In this document: positions 5,641-6,107 of the stretch, piece after piece
Layout: every line of letters begins with the position of its first letter
Numbering within the stretch: position 1 is the stretch's first letter
Source: Clostridia bacterium
GTDB taxonomy: Bacteria > Bacillota > Clostridia > Oscillospirales > Acutalibacteraceae
Reading direction: 5' to 3'
Assembly (NCBI GenBank): GCA_017387165.1
Contig: JAFOFS010000135.1
Location: 1-6,107, forward strand
DNA length: 6,107 nucleotides
Position numbers and translations under genes: made by a program
Notes under the pieces: generated by a model
What the model was told of the DNA's origin: nothing
What the model saw: the letters and a program-made list of their open reading frames with translations, nothing else
Database searches by the model: none

Positions 5641-6107
5641 ATGTCCTATTGTTCTGAAGTATTGGAACTCGTTAAGGCCAAGCACGCCGGTCAGCCCGAA
5701 TTCGTTCAGGCGGTTACCGAAGTGCTGGAGACCATCGAACCGGTCATTGCCGCCAACGAGGAGAAGTATCGTCGTGACGCCCTGCTGGAGCGTATGATCG
5801 AGCCGGAGCGCCAGATCATCTTCCGTGTGCCGTGGGTGGACGACAAGGGTCAGATGCAGGTCAACACCGGCTACCGTGTGCAGTTTAACAGCGCCATCGG
5901 TCCGTACAAGGGCGGTCTGCGTTTCCATCCCTCCGTTAATCTGAGCATCATCAAATTCCTCGGCTTTGAGCAGACCTTCAAGAACTCCCTCACCAGCCTG
6001 CCGATGGGCGGCGGTAAGGGCGGTTCGGATTTCGATCCCAGAGGCAAGTCGGATAATGAGATCATGGCGTTCTGCCAGAGCTTTATGAGCGAAATGTTCC
6101 GTCACAT
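5641..6107 (+). CDS. gdhA: NADP-type glutamate dehydrogenase, N-terminal part (3' truncated by window edge)
   Basis: GdhA reductively aminates 2-oxoglutarate with ammonium to give glutamate, linking carbon and nitrogen metabolism in the cytoplasm. The frame from ATG 5641 stays open to the last base, giving 155 residues plus two bases; the full protein is normally about 445-450 residues, so roughly a third is present. The N-terminal helical region is followed by the substrate-binding domain, including RVPWVDDKG, QFNSAIGPYKGGLRFHPSV (Lys90), GFEQTFKNSL (Lys114) and LPMGGGKGGSDFDP (Lys126). These match the substrate-binding and catalytic lysines of hexameric GDH (89, 113 and 125 in the Clostridium symbiosum enzyme, an offset of one). 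The coenzyme domain lies beyond the window. The sequence style (SAIGPYKGG, SDFDPRGKSDNE) is that of the small hexameric GdhA class. NADP preference is inferred from the class. Codon use is strongly biased, and the promoter and ribosome binding site look strong. Confidence 0.96.
   Translation, partial: MSYCSEVLELVKAKHAGQPEFVQAVTEVLETIEPVIAANEEKYRRDALLERMIEPERQIIFRVPWVDDKGQMQVNTGYRVQFNSAIGPYKGGLRFHPSVNLSIIKFLGFEQTFKNSLTSLPMGGGKGGSDFDPRGKSDNEIMAFCQSFMSEMFRH

Noticed and set aside
5587..6105. Minus-strand 172-codon frame opposite the start of gdhA
   Set aside because: The plus strand is an unmistakable GdhA N-terminus with conserved lysines and a consensus ribosome binding site; the minus frame is its shadow.
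1..6107. Mobile elements, CRISPR arrays, tRNA or rRNA genes, defence or toxin systems
   Set aside because: No transposase or integrase motifs, no terminal inverted repeats, no spaced repeats and no tRNA cloverleaf were seen; nearly every base is accounted for by housekeeping genes.

Overview
The window is about 6.1 kb of GC-rich (roughly 60% by eye) bacterial chromosome that looks like core housekeeping DNA. Protein character, strong AGGAGG-type ribosome binding sites, tight gene packing, a GLTGPTGSGKST-type CoaE, an M18 aminopeptidase 1 and a GdhA of the Clostridium symbiosum type all point to a GC-rich member of the Clostridia, most likely the Oscillospiraceae/Ruminococcaceae group. This placement is by protein character only; no search was run.

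Layout: a four-to-five gene block reads rightward from the left edge to 4118. It holds the 3' end of an unidentified gene (possibly an acetyltransferase), coaE (last step of coenzyme A synthesis), a membrane-anchored lytic transglycosylase (cell-wall remodelling), apeA (M18 metallo-aminopeptidase) and mtaB (radical-SAM tRNA methylthiotransferase). The first two gene junctions overlap by 8 and 10 bp, apeA follows after 15 bp, and apeA/mtaB overlap by 1 bp. This is the geometry of a single translationally coupled operon; its promoter lies outside the window. A strong symmetrical hairpin at 4120-4153 ends it.

The hairpin also serves the convergent gene hflX (4165-5418, minus strand), a ribosome-associated GTPase. 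hflX has its own promoter (TTGCAT, 17 bp, TATAAT) in the 222-bp intergenic region. That region also carries, facing the other way, a strong-looking promoter (TTGCGT, 17 bp, extended TGATATAAT, AT-rich upstream tract) for gdhA, the NADP-type glutamate dehydrogenase that assimilates ammonium. gdhA starts at 5641 and runs off the right edge. It has a leader of about 70 nt with small repeats next to the ribosome binding site.

The genes do not form one pathway: they cover cofactor synthesis, wall turnover, peptide breakdown, tRNA modification, ribosome rescue and nitrogen assimilation. I see no mobile element, CRISPR array, RNA gene, phage gene, toxin-antitoxin pair or defence system, and I do not think the window holds an undescribed system. 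The most useful second-look items are the start-codon and coupling arrangements, the divergent promoter pair, the gdhA leader and the unidentified first gene.
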